From Hymenobacter aerophilus DSM 13606 (GTDB lineage Bacteria > Bacteroidota > Bacteroidia > Cytophagales > Hymenobacteraceae): a stretch of 64,000 nucleotides of DNA. The notes beneath the pieces are model-generated. The model saw nothing but the letters and a program-made list of their open reading frames with translations. It was not told the origin of the DNA and did not search any database. A program made the position numbers and the translations under genes. Location: contig NZ_KB907803.1 in the NCBI RefSeq assembly GCF_000382225.1, forward strand, positions 156,050 to 220,049, in the 5' to 3' direction. Position 1 is the first letter of the stretch. Each line of letters starts with the position of its first letter. This document shows, one piece after another, positions 26,951 through 35,624 of the stretch.

Positions 26951-28489
26951 ATGCTAAATTCGGCCACCGCCCCACTCTGGGCGTCTTCGCTGGTCAGCCG
27001 CTTCCGCCGGTGGTTTTCTCGTCCCGAAAGCTACTTGCTGCTCCTGCTGCTGCTAGCCACATTTCCCCTCTATTACGAGTTGGGCCGCAACCCAGTCCAG
27101 CTCTACGACGAGTCGCGCGTGGCCGTTAACGCGGTAGAGATGACCCGTAACGGCCACTGGCTGACAACCTATTACGACGGCAGCCCCGATCATTGGAATA
27201 CCAAGCCGCCGTTGCTGATCTGGCTGCAAGCACTGAGCTTTACAGCGTTCGGCTACTCGACGTGGGCGCTACGACTGCCCACGCTACTCGCGTCGATGGG
27301 AACGGTGCTACTGGTGTTTTTCTTTGCTGCCAGGGTGCTGAAGCGCCCGGTGGGCGGGTTGCTGGCCGGTATGGTGCTGGCAACATCCGCCGGGTACGTG
27401 CGGCTGCATGTCGCTCGCACCGGCGACTATGATGCGCTACTCACTTTCTGGCAGGTGCTGCTCTGGATCAGCTTTTTCTGCTATTTGGAAACCGAACATC
27501 GGCGCTACCTGGGGTGGCTGACGGTGGCTTTACTGGCGGCCGCCCTAACCAAGGGCCCAGCGGCCCTGCTCGGCCTGCCGGGGTTGGCCGCCTACGCTAT
27601 CTGGCACCGCAAGCTGGGCTGGCTGCTCCGGCGTCCTGACTTATATATGGCCGCCGGATTGTGGCTTCTGGTTATGAGTGCCTACTTTCTGTTGCGCGAG
27701 CCCCTCGACCCGGGGTATTGGCAGGCGGTACAGGCCAATGACTTGGGTGGTCGTCTGGTTACGACGCTCGATAACCATCGTTATCCCTGGGACTATTATA
27801 TACAGAACATCCGGGGGCATTATTTCACTGCCTGGCTATGGGCGATCTTCCCGGCTATCATTATCAGCCTGATCCAGCCCGAAGCTAGACTGAGGCGAAT
27901 TACGGTGCTATTAGTCGCCTTCGTAAGTAGTTGGCTGCTGGTCATCAGCTACGCCCAAACCAAGCTTGACTGGTATGATGCACCCATTTACCCGGCCCTG
28001 GCACTGCTCATCGGCCTCGGGCTCAACACCCTCTACAAGCTGGTCCACAATTTAGGTGCGACTCACTTGTCGCGGGGCACTAGGTGGCTCTCTATGGTTG
28101 CACTCGCATGCGCAGTCTTCTACCTACCGTATCAGGCCATTACGCAGCAACTAATTACGGAGCGGCACAGCAATTTTGGCATTGGTGCTAACAGCGACTT
28201 GGGCCGCTACGTAACCCGGATAGCGCGTCAGCAGCCTCAGTACCCCGATGTAACGCTGCTAACCGACGGAATGGCTAACAGCATGATGCTGTATTACAAG
28301 GCTGAATTTGAGCAGCACCCCAAGCACCACTTAACGATACTGTCTGAAAATGAAATTGCTAAGCTTACACCCGGCACAGTGGTAGTGCTGTGTAACCCGG
28401 CCTTGCATGCGGCCCTTGGTCAGGTGTTCAATCTTGTAGAAATTGGCCAAAACGAGTCTTGCCAAACAGTACTACTGTTGCCGAAGTAG
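26951..28489 (+). CDS. ArnT-like (GT-C) lipid-linked sugar transferase
   Basis: 512 residues from ATG 26951. The GT-C signature follows the first span: ELGRNPVQLYDESRVAVNAV with the acidic DE(S)R motif, then GHWLTTYYDGSPDHWNTKPP and LLIWLQALSF. These match the ArnT/PMT-2 family, which transfers a sugar from a polyprenyl-phosphate donor to a surface lipid, glycan or protein. About eleven further hydrophobic segments and a small C-terminal periplasmic domain (DVTLLTDGMANSMMLYY) follow. The donor could be made by the GT2 enzymes at 21197 or 29462. Acceptor unknown. Confidence 0.88.
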   Translation: MLNSATAPLWASSLVSRFRRWFSRPESYLLLLLLLATFPLYYELGRNPVQLYDESRVAVNAVEMTRNGHWLTTYYDGSPDHWNTKPPLLIWLQALSFTAFGYSTWALRLPTLLASMGTVLLVFFFAARVLKRPVGGLLAGMVLATSAGYVRLHVARTGDYDALLTFWQVLLWISFFCYLETEHRRYLGWLTVALLAAALTKGPAALLGLPGLAAYAIWHRKLGWLLRRPDLYMAAGLWLLVMSAYFLLREPLDPGYWQAVQANDLGGRLVTTLDNHRYPWDYYIQNIRGHYFTAWLWAIFPAIIISLIQPEARLRRITVLLVAFVSSWLLVISYAQTKLDWYDAPIYPALALLIGLGLNTLYKLVHNLGATHLSRGTRWLSMVALACAVFYLPYQAITQQLITERHSNFGIGANSDLGRYVTRIARQQPQYPDVTLLTDGMANSMMLYYKAEFEQHPKHHLTILSENEIAKLTPGTVVVLCNPALHAALGQVFNLVEIGQNESCQTVLLLPK

Positions 28490-28661
28490 ATACCCTAACC
28501 CTGGTTGTGTGCGTTAGCAAACCAGGAGCTGTTGTGCCTCGATTGGGTTGTGACTTCAACCAAGGTCCCTGTTAGTCAATCAGTAGCAATGGCGCGGGCC
28601 ATCAGGTGGTCAGTTTCAGAACGTGTACCCGCACGATTGTATAGACCCCGACAAATTCTAC

Positions 28662-28669
28662 TAGTTTTG
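28662..28669 (+). promoter_or_regulatory. -7 promoter box (TAGTTTTG) abutting the methyltransferase start
   Basis: Exact TAnnTTTG, six bases before the ATG at 28676. It argues against the longer upstream extension to 28505 and suggests a leaderless mRNA. Confidence 0.6.
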
Positions 28670-28675
28670 CATCCT

Positions 28676-29431
28676 ATGGATCTGATGTATGAAGGCAAGT
28701 ATCACCAATTAGAAGAACAACACTGGTGGTTTGCCAGCCGCCGCGATGTGGTGTACGACCTTATCAAGAGCCTGCAACTAGCTCCTACGGCCGCTATTCT
28801 GGAAATTGGCTGTTCGGGTGGGCCCCTTATGCAACGCTTGCGGGCCACTGGCTACTCCGATGTGACGGGTATCGACGTCAGCGAATCAGCCATTGCCATG
28901 GCGCACCAACGGGGCGTACCCAATGCCAGCGTTATGGACGGCGCGGCCCTCACGTTCGCGGATTCCCGCTTCGACCTGGTCATTGCCTCCGATGTGCTCG
29001 AACACATCGAAAATGAAGCTACTGCCCTGCACGAGTGGAACCGGGTACTAAAGCCGAATGGACAGCTAATAGTGTTCGTGCCGGCTCATGCCTACTTGTG
29101 GAGCCATCATGATGTCGTGAATCATCATTTCCGGCGCTATTCGCGGGCCGGACTGGTAGCGGCGCTCGAACGGAGTGATTTCCGGGTAAATCGTAGCTCG
29201 TTTTGGAATTCGGCGTTGTATTTTCCAACGGCGGCGCTGCGCTTGGGTCGGCGGTTGCTTGCCTCAGCTACCACCATCACGCAGCCTCCCAACGGCGACC
29301 TGCATCACTTTAAAGGTCCAACCAATTCTCTGCTGTTGCACTGGGTGAAATTTGAAAACCGCTTGCTGCGTCATCTTAATCTGCCCATCGGCGTGAGCGT
29401 ATTCGCCTTGGCCCGCAAGCCTGGCCCATAG
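28676..29431 (+). CDS. SAM-dependent methyltransferase, class I
   Basis: 251 residues from ATG 28676. Motif I ILEIGCSGGPLMQRL, motif II TGIDVSESAIAMA, and DLVIASDVLEHI with the post-motif LKPNGQLIVFVPAHAYLW. It begins with MYEGKYHQLEEQHWWFASRR, typical of methyltransferases found in glycan and lipid-carrier clusters. The C-terminus (ISVFALARK-like) is hydrophobic. It is followed after 30 bases by the GT2 gene, so the two probably form one transcript. Substrate unknown; a sugar or lipid intermediate is likely from context. Confidence 0.85.
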   Translation: MDLMYEGKYHQLEEQHWWFASRRDVVYDLIKSLQLAPTAAILEIGCSGGPLMQRLRATGYSDVTGIDVSESAIAMAHQRGVPNASVMDGAALTFADSRFDLVIASDVLEHIENEATALHEWNRVLKPNGQLIVFVPAHAYLWSHHDVVNHHFRRYSRAGLVAALERSDFRVNRSSFWNSALYFPTAALRLGRRLLASATTITQPPNGDLHHFKGPTNSLLLHWVKFENRLLRHLNLPIGVSVFALARKPGP

Positions 29432-29461
29432 TTACTCCACTTTCCCGTTTGCCAGCTTCCC

Positions 29462-30385
29462 GTGGACCTTTCCGTTATCATTCCCATTTATAATGAAGAG
29501 GCTAACATCGCCGCCTTGTACGAGCGACTGTGCGGGGTGCTTGATCCCATGGCGCTGCCTGGCGGCTACGAGTTCATCTTCATTAACGATGGTTCGCGTG
29601 ATCAGTCGCTGGCGCTAATTCAACTGCTGGCCGCCCGCGATGAACGGGTGCATTACGTGGATTTCAGCCGTAACTTTGGCCACCAGATTGCCGTGACAGC
29701 CGGCTTCGACCGGGCCCAAGGCGAGGCGGTAGTCATTATTGATGCCGATTTGCAGGACCCGCCCGAACTGATTCCGGCACTCTACCAAAAGTTGGGCGAA
29801 GGCTACGAGGTAGTGTACGCCAAGCGCCGAAACCGCCAGGGCGAAAGTGCCGCCAAAAAGCTTACGGCCCGGGTGTTTTATCGGCTGCTGGCCAGTATCA
29901 CCCATATTTCCATTCCTGTCGATACCGGCGACTTCCGGGTGGTTTCCCACAAAGTGGTGGAGGCATTACGCCGGATGCCGGAGCAAAATAAGTTTATCCG
30001 GGGGCAGATTTCGTGGATTGGCTACCGCCAGACGTTTCTGGAGTACGACCGGGCCGAGCGGGCCGGGGGCGAAACCGGCTATACCTACCGCAAAATGTTT
30101 AGGTTCGCCCTCGACGGCATTACGGCCTTCTCCGATGTGCCTCTAAAGATGGCCACCGTCAGCGGTTTCGTTGTATCGGGTTTGGCATTTGTTGTGATGC
30201 TATACACGCTCTACGCCCGCCTCGTCAGCCACGATTACCAGCCAGGTTGGGCCTCGTTGATGGTAAGCATCCTGTTTCTGGGCGGCGTGCAGCTGATTGC
30301 CGTGGGCATCATCGGCGAGTATATTTCGCGCCTCTCGGCCAACGTTCGTCAACGCCCGCTCTACATCGTGTCGGAGGAAAAGTAG
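29462..30385 (+). CDS. GT2 polyprenyl-phosphate glycosyltransferase with two C-terminal membrane segments
   Basis: 307 residues, GTG start at 29462 (VDLSVIIPIYNEEANIAALY). GtrB/YfdH/ArnC-like: NDGSRDQSLALI, IIDADLQDPPELI, YAKRRNRQGES, DTGDFRVVS and TYRKMFRFALDGITAFSD, then two spans near the end (VSGFVVSGLAFVVMLYTLY, MVSILFLGGVQLIAVGIIG). The family attaches a sugar to undecaprenyl phosphate on the cytoplasmic face. A GT-C partner such as 26951 would then use it outside. It is the second carrier-loading enzyme in the island. Confidence 0.92.
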   Translation: MDLSVIIPIYNEEANIAALYERLCGVLDPMALPGGYEFIFINDGSRDQSLALIQLLAARDERVHYVDFSRNFGHQIAVTAGFDRAQGEAVVIIDADLQDPPELIPALYQKLGEGYEVVYAKRRNRQGESAAKKLTARVFYRLLASITHISIPVDTGDFRVVSHKVVEALRRMPEQNKFIRGQISWIGYRQTFLEYDRAERAGGETGYTYRKMFRFALDGITAFSDVPLKMATVSGFVVSGLAFVVMLYTLYARLVSHDYQPGWASLMVSILFLGGVQLIAVGIIGEYISRLSANVRQRPLYIVSEEK

Positions 30386-30410
30386 AATAGGAAGCCGCGC
30401 CCAAAAGAAG

Positions 30411-30495
30411 CCAATGAGAAAAGTAGAAAGTCAAAGCCGTTGAACGTCCACGCGGGGTTTGCTCAACGGCTTTGACTTTCTCCTTTTCCCATTGG
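30411..30495. terminator. Long bidirectional terminator hairpin
   Basis: AGTCAAAGCCGTTGA pairs with TCAACGGCTTTGACT around a 19-base loop. Pairing extends outward through GAAAAG/CTTTTC-type tracts to CCAATG/CATTGG. It lies between convergent genes. Confidence 0.8.
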
Positions 30496-30497
30496 AT

Positions 30498-31949
30498 TCA
30501 GTCCAGCCGGGCCAGTGTGCTTTCCAGGTCGGCCAGGGTGGTTTCCTGGAAGCGTAGCGTGTCGGGTGGGGCGCCGGCGGGCGTGGGCTGGCGGGCCAGG
30601 AAGGGCGCGCCGTTTTCGTAGCGCAGGCCCACCACGGTGGCCCCGGCCGGCGCGTTCATAAACTGGTAGCCACCCGACTGTGGGGCGGCGGCCAGCACCA
30701 TGCGGCGGCCCGGCACGAGCAGACGCACGGCCGTTTCGGCGTTGGCCACGAAGGCGGGCACGAACAGCGGGGCGGCTTTGCCTACCCAGGCCCGGCCGGC
30801 AGCCAGCCAGCCCAGCCGGCTGGGCTGCAGGGCGTTGGGTGCATCGGCTAGTCCGGTGTCGTCGGTTGGCTCATCGGCGGCTTCGGCTACGGTGTTGTCG
30901 TCGGTCGTCGGCACAACGCCATCGGAGGCAGTGGCCTGGCCGGGGTCAAACGTGAAGCGGATGGGCAGCATCATCTTCACCTTCACGAAGCGGCCGTCCT
31001 GCTGGCCCGGAATCCAGCGGCCCGAGGTCTGGCGCAGCACCCGCAGCACCTCTTCGTCGCAGCCGTCGCCGAGGCCCCGCAGGATGTGCGGGCGCTGCAC
31101 CCGGCCGTTTTCGTCCACCACAAACGAGGCAAACACCACGCCTTGGGTCTGGTTCTGCTGGGCCTGGCGGGGGTAGCGGATGAGCTTGTTGATGTCGGCC
31201 GGGCCCTGGCCGTAGCGGGGCATGCGCTGGGCGGTGGTCAGTACCTGGCTGGCGGCCGGGGCCGCCTCGCCCGCGGCCCAGCGCACGGCGCCGTCGGGGC
31301 CGGGCTGGCCGTAGAACAGCGGCGTTTCGCGGGTGCGGCCCTTCAGCTCCAGCTGAAAGTTGCGGCCCGTGGCCAGTTCCAGCGGCCGGCCCTGGGCCGA
31401 AGCGCGCACCAGTACGGCCCCACTAAGCTCCAGCGGCCGCCCCGATTCGGTTTCCGTCAGCAAATTCGACAGCAAAATCGAGGGGCCCGAGTAGCACTCC
31501 TTCAGCTCGACCCACACGGTGCCCGTGACGGGCTGCTGCCTGGCATCGACCAGCGCTCCGGCCGGAAACCGCACCACGGTGCCCTCCTGCCCGCGCACCT
31601 CGGCGGCCTTGCTGGGGTCAATTTTGAAATACTCGCTGGGGCGCAGCGTCAGGTCCTGGAGGCGGGGTTCGGCGGGCGGGGGCGGGGTTTCGTCCTGGGG
31701 CGGGCGCGAGGCGCGGTACACCACCAGTGGGGCGTGGCGGGCGGTGGGCCGGGCCACCCGGTGCCAGTCGCGCTGCACGGGCGCGGCGGCCAGCGGCGTG
31801 TCGGGCGAGTCATAATCCAGCGAATCGGCCAGGGCAGGGGCGGCAGTCGGGGCGGCGGGCGTTTCGGCCGGGGTATCGGGCTGGCAGGCCAGCAGGCCCG
31901 TACTTAGCGCGGGCAACAGGAAAAAGCAGCGTAGGAGGCGAGAGGACAT
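30498..31949 (-). CDS. Lipoprotein with embedded TonB C-terminal domain
   Basis: 483 residues from the ATG at 31949. Lipoprotein signal MSSRLLRCFFLLPALSTGLL with Cys22. A Pro/Ala-rich linker is followed by a beta-rich region (LRPSEYFKIDPSKAAEVRGQ, VRFPAGALVDARQQPVTGTV), which resembles domains of Bacteroidota surface proteins. A TonB_C domain lies at about 253-336 (YPRQAQQ, VVFASFVVDENGRVQRPHIL, GLGDGCDEEVLRVLRQ, WIPGQQDGR). About 150 more residues end with a small beta domain. Typical TonB proteins are held by an inner-membrane helix, so a lipidated version is unusual. Confidence 0.75.
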   Translation of the reverse strand: MSSRLLRCFFLLPALSTGLLACQPDTPAETPAAPTAAPALADSLDYDSPDTPLAAAPVQRDWHRVARPTARHAPLVVYRASRPPQDETPPPPAEPRLQDLTLRPSEYFKIDPSKAAEVRGQEGTVVRFPAGALVDARQQPVTGTVWVELKECYSGPSILLSNLLTETESGRPLELSGAVLVRASAQGRPLELATGRNFQLELKGRTRETPLFYGQPGPDGAVRWAAGEAAPAASQVLTTAQRMPRYGQGPADINKLIRYPRQAQQNQTQGVVFASFVVDENGRVQRPHILRGLGDGCDEEVLRVLRQTSGRWIPGQQDGRFVKVKMMLPIRFTFDPGQATASDGVVPTTDDNTVAEAADEPTDDTGLADAPNALQPSRLGWLAAGRAWVGKAAPLFVPAFVANAETAVRLLVPGRRMVLAAAPQSGGYQFMNAPAGATVVGLRYENGAPFLARQPTPAGAPPDTLRFQETTLADLESTLARLD

Positions 31950-32164
31950 GGGCAGCAGTACGCGGCAAAAGGGGGAAGGTGGCCGAAATTGGCATTTTTT
32001 CGCCACATTTTGCAGCTAACCCAGATTTAATTTCCGACTGCCCTACGGCCCGCTTCGGCCCGAACGCAAAACCCCGGCGCCGGCGCCCGGCCTGCTACGG
32101 GCGGCCCGAAAGCCGTTCAGCAAGCCGGCCGCCAACGCCGGGGTAGTAGCCCAAGGTGCCTGGC

Positions 32165-34390
32165 TTACAGGTTGTCGAGCACGAAGTTGGTCATCTGCCG
32201 GTACAGGTGCAGGCGGGTGTTGCCGCCGTAGATGCCGTGGTTGCGGTTGGGGTAGTACAGCGTCTGGAAGTCCTTGTTGGCCCGCACCATCGCGTCAACG
32301 AAGGCAATGGAGTTCTGGAAATGCACGTTGTCGTCGCCGGTGCCGTGCACCAGCAGCAGCTTGCCCTTCAGCTGGTCGGCAAACTGCACGGGCGAGTTCT
32401 CGTCGTAGCCGCCGGGGTTTTCCTGGGGCGTTTTCAAAAACCGCTCGGTGTACACCGAGTCGTAGTAGCGCCAGTTGGTAACGGGGGCCACCGAAATGCC
32501 CATCTTAAACACATCGGCGTTTTTGGTGAGGGCCAGCGCTGTCATGTAGCCCCCGAAGCTCCAGCCCCAGATGCCGATGCGCGACTTATCCACGTAGGGC
32601 AACGTGGCGAAGTAGCGGGCCGCGGCGGCCTGGTCCTGGGTTTCGAGCTTGCCCAGGTTGGCGTAGGTGCTCTTCTTGAAGGCCGAACCTCGCGCGCCAG
32701 TGCCGCGGTTGTCCACGCTCACAATGATGTAGCCTTTTTCGGCCAGCAGCTGGTGCCAGAGGTAGTTGGTGAGGGCAATGCCGCCACCCACGTCGTCCTT
32801 CACCGTCTGCGAGCCGGGCCCGCCGTACACGTACATCAGCACGGGGTACTTTTTGGCCGGGTCGAAGTTGGTGGGCTTGATAACCGAGGCGTTCAAATCC
32901 ACGCCGTCGGCGGTTTTAAAGTTGATAAACTCCAGCTTGCTCAGGTTGTATTGGGCCATTTTCTGGCGTAGCGCGGCGTTGTCTTCCAGCACCTTCACCA
33001 GCTTGCCGCTTTGCCCGTCGCGCAGGCTCACCACGGTTGGGTCGCCGGCCGACGAGTGGTAATTGAGGTAGTACTTGGTGTCGGGGCTCAGGTTCACGGC
33101 ATCCACGCCGCCGCCGGCCTCGCCGAGGCGGGTTTTGCCCTTGCCCTTCAGGTTGATGCGGTACAGGTGGCGCTGCAGCGGCGACTCCTCGGTGCTCGTG
33201 AAATACACCTCGCCCTTGGGCTCGTTGAAGCCTTCGATGCTGGCAATTTCCCAGTTGCCTTTGGTCAGCTGGCGCACCAGCTTGCCGTTCATGTCATACA
33301 GATACAGGTGGCGGTAGCCGTCCTTCTCGCTTGTAAACAGGAACTGCTTGCCGCCGGCCAGGTAGCGCAAATCGTCGTTCACCTCCACGTAGGCCGGGTC
33401 GCGGTCGGTGAGCACCACGGTGGCCTGGCCGGTGCGGGCGTCGGCGTGCAGGATTTCGAGCTGGTTTTGCAGCCGGTTCATGCGCCGGATGCTGAGCAGG
33501 TTGGGCGTCTGGGTCCAGAGGATGCGCGGGATGTACTGGTCGGCCACCGGGCCCACGTCCATCTTCATGGTCTGGCCGCCGGCCACGTCGTACACGCTCA
33601 CGCCTACGGTCGAGTTCTTCTCGCCGGCTTTGGGGTACTTGAACCGGTAATCCTGCGGATAGAGCGGGCCCCACTCCTGCATGTTGTACTCGGGCACGGC
33701 GCTTTCATCGAAGCGGTAAAACGCCACCTGCCGCGAATCGGGCGACCATTGAAAGCCCTGGGCAAACTCAAATTCCTCCTCGTACACCCAGTCGGTGCCG
33801 CCGTTGATGATTTTGTTCAGCGCCCCGTCGGTCGTCACGGCCGTTTCGCGCATCGTGGCCAGATCGGTTGCGAACAGGTTGTTGTCGCGCACGAAGGCCA
33901 CGCGCTTGCCGTCGGGCGAAAACGTGGCGTACAGCTGCTTGCCTTCGCCCTGGCTCAGCGGCACCAGCTGCTTGCCGGCGCGGTCGTACACAAAGAAGTA
34001 CGACTTGCTGCTGCGCCGGTAAATGGGCTCGGTGGCAGTGCTGAACAGGATTTTGGTTTCGTCGGCGTTGAAGCTGTAGCCGTCTACGGGCAGCGCTTTT
34101 TCCTGGCCGGGCAGCTTCAGGTCGGTGCCGGCCACCAGCGTCTGCACGGGCTGGCCGGTCGTTACGTCGTGCTGCACCAGGTTGCCCTGCTTGAGCGAGG
34201 AGTAGTAGCGGCCGTCCTTCATCCAGTTGAAGCCGGGCACCGATTTGGCGCTGAACGTGCCCTTCTGCCAGATGTCTTCGAGCGTGATGTTCTGCTTTTG
34301 CTGGGCGTAGGCGGCCGGGGCGGTGGCGGGCAGCAGCACGGGGCTGGCGGCATTCAGCAGCAGGGCCAGGCCCAGAAATCGTAGGTTCAT
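32165..34390 (-). CDS. Dipeptidyl peptidase IV, S9 family
   Basis: 741 residues. Signal peptide ends PAAYAQ. An N-terminal eight-bladed propeller (about 30-480; DWVYEEEFEFAQGFQWSPDS is the DPP4-type Glu-Glu motif that holds the substrate N-terminus) is followed by an alpha/beta-hydrolase. Triad: Ser611 in GIWGWSFGGYM, Asp in VHGTGDDNVHFQN, His in NRNHGIYGGN. It removes X-Pro or X-Ala dipeptides from peptides in the periplasm. The length matches Bacteroidota DPP4. A repeat region separates it from the divergent lipoprotein gene at 34568. Confidence 0.95.
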   Translation of the reverse strand: MNLRFLGLALLLNAASPVLLPATAPAAYAQQKQNITLEDIWQKGTFSAKSVPGFNWMKDGRYYSSLKQGNLVQHDVTTGQPVQTLVAGTDLKLPGQEKALPVDGYSFNADETKILFSTATEPIYRRSSKSYFFVYDRAGKQLVPLSQGEGKQLYATFSPDGKRVAFVRDNNLFATDLATMRETAVTTDGALNKIINGGTDWVYEEEFEFAQGFQWSPDSRQVAFYRFDESAVPEYNMQEWGPLYPQDYRFKYPKAGEKNSTVGVSVYDVAGGQTMKMDVGPVADQYIPRILWTQTPNLLSIRRMNRLQNQLEILHADARTGQATVVLTDRDPAYVEVNDDLRYLAGGKQFLFTSEKDGYRHLYLYDMNGKLVRQLTKGNWEIASIEGFNEPKGEVYFTSTEESPLQRHLYRINLKGKGKTRLGEAGGGVDAVNLSPDTKYYLNYHSSAGDPTVVSLRDGQSGKLVKVLEDNAALRQKMAQYNLSKLEFINFKTADGVDLNASVIKPTNFDPAKKYPVLMYVYGGPGSQTVKDDVGGGIALTNYLWHQLLAEKGYIIVSVDNRGTGARGSAFKKSTYANLGKLETQDQAAAARYFATLPYVDKSRIGIWGWSFGGYMTALALTKNADVFKMGISVAPVTNWRYYDSVYTERFLKTPQENPGGYDENSPVQFADQLKGKLLLVHGTGDDNVHFQNSIAFVDAMVRANKDFQTLYYPNRNHGIYGGNTRLHLYRQMTNFVLDNL

Positions 34391-34414
34391 GCAGGTAGAG
34401 TTGATTATAAGAAA

Positions 34415-34558
34415 GAGAGCTGCAAGCTACAAGCCGCAAGCTACAAGCTCTAAGTCGGAAGCTATAAACCGAGACACACTTATCGGCCAGGAGTTGCGTT
34501 CAATGACTTGTAGCTTTCCTCTTGTGGCTTGCAGCTTGTAGCTTGCGGCTTGTAGCTC
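34415..34558. repeat. Inverted repeat built from CTTGTAGCTTGCGGCTTG units
   Basis: Left arm AGAGCTGCAAGCTACAAGCC and repeats (34415-34451); right arm GCTTGCAGCTTGTAGCTTGC and repeats (34521-34555). The same unit makes the outer arms at 42697-42850. It occupies the whole space between divergent DPP4 and the 34568 gene, where it would overlap their promoters. Confidence 0.75.
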
Positions 34559-34567
34559 AAAAAAACT

Positions 34568-35539
34568 ATGTGTTTTCGCCCCTTACTTCTGCTGGCCCTG
34601 CCCGTGCTGGCCGCTGCCTGCGAGCCGGCGCTGGAGGCCGGCCCGCGGGTGCAGTTCGTGGGCGACTCGCGCCTGACCACCAACTCCCGCCGCCTCACCA
34701 CGCCCGCCGACACCTTCACCACCCGCCTCTACGCCAAGCAGGATGACAGCCCGCTGGAGCACCTGCGCATCACGGTGCTCTACACCCCCCGGCTGGAGTC
34801 GCTGAACTACAACGACTATCCGCCCGGCGGGCTGCCCAAAGACACGCTGGTGTACCTCGACTCTACGGGTTTTTCGCTCCCGGAGCTGGCCTTCCAGAGC
34901 ACCCAGTCGGCGCGCACCACGGGCGGAACGGAAGACTGGCGCTACGAGGTGCTCGATGCCCAGGGCCGCACCGGCGCCCGCAGCCTGCACCTGTACCTGT
35001 TCCGCGCCGACTCGGCCACGGCCAGCTACCACAGCTACACCACCACGCTCACCTACACCACCGTGGCCGCCACCAAGGCCGCCGACGGCACCCTGCTCAG
35101 CCCCGCCACCACCAACGGCCGCCGGTTTCTGGCCCTGCGCGGGGGCCTCGCGCTGCCCGGCTACTCGGTGCGCCGCCAGCCCCTCAACCAGCAGCGCATC
35201 GACCTGATTTACCAGTTCGATAACGCCACCAGCACCGCCTCGCTGTCGTTGCCCACCGATAAAACCCTGAAGCTGAACTGGCCGCAACCCCGGGCCACCG
35301 AAATCCGCAACACCACCCTCGACAGCCTGGCTTTCCAGAACGCCAGCACGCCGGAATTGCTGCGCGCGGCCTTCAACGGCGGCAGCACCTTCGCCCGGCC
35401 CGAAAGCACCGGCCCGCTGCGCCGGGGCCAGGTGCTGGCCTTCCGCACGCCCGACGACAGGCCCGGCCTGCTGCGGGTGCAGCGCATCGGCACCACCACC
35501 GCCCACCAGCTGCAGGTGCAGGTGCGCGTGAGCCGCTAG
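34568..35539 (+). CDS. Lipoprotein, unknown function
   Basis: 323 residues. Lipoprotein signal MCFRPLLLLALPVLAAAC with lipobox AAAC. The mature part is beta-rich with Thr/Arg/Asp-heavy strands (RITVLYTPRLESLNYNDYPP, LRGGLALPGYSVRRQPL, QRIDLIYQFDNATSTASL) and may comprise two similar domains. No family recognised. The stop is followed by a clear terminator. The divergent neighbour is DPP4, but no functional link is evident. Confidence 0.65.
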   Translation: MCFRPLLLLALPVLAAACEPALEAGPRVQFVGDSRLTTNSRRLTTPADTFTTRLYAKQDDSPLEHLRITVLYTPRLESLNYNDYPPGGLPKDTLVYLDSTGFSLPELAFQSTQSARTTGGTEDWRYEVLDAQGRTGARSLHLYLFRADSATASYHSYTTTLTYTTVAATKAADGTLLSPATTNGRRFLALRGGLALPGYSVRRQPLNQQRIDLIYQFDNATSTASLSLPTDKTLKLNWPQPRATEIRNTTLDSLAFQNASTPELLRAAFNGGSTFARPESTGPLRRGQVLAFRTPDDRPGLLRVQRIGTTTAHQLQVQVRVSR

Positions 35540-35563
35540 TTCGTTGTCTTTATGAGTTCAGCA

Positions 35564-35597
35564 AAAAGCCCGGTCTCCTCGCAAGGAAACCGGGCTT
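35564..35597. terminator. Bidirectional intrinsic terminator
   Basis: AAAAGCCCGGTCTCCT, short loop, AAGGAAACCGGGCTTTT (imperfect at the top of the stem). Shared by convergent genes at 34568 and 35625. Confidence 0.85.
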
Positions 35598-35624
35598 TTG
35601 AGCCAATGGGCGGCGGGCTACTGA

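Noticed and set aside
28505..28675. N-terminal extension of the methyltransferase
   Set aside because: A -7 box six bases before the ATG at 28676 and lack of conserved residues upstream make the extension non-coding.
33011..34384. 457-codon open frame opposite the DPP4 gene
   Set aside because: Shadow of a well-supported peptidase; rich in Val, His and Gly, no motifs.
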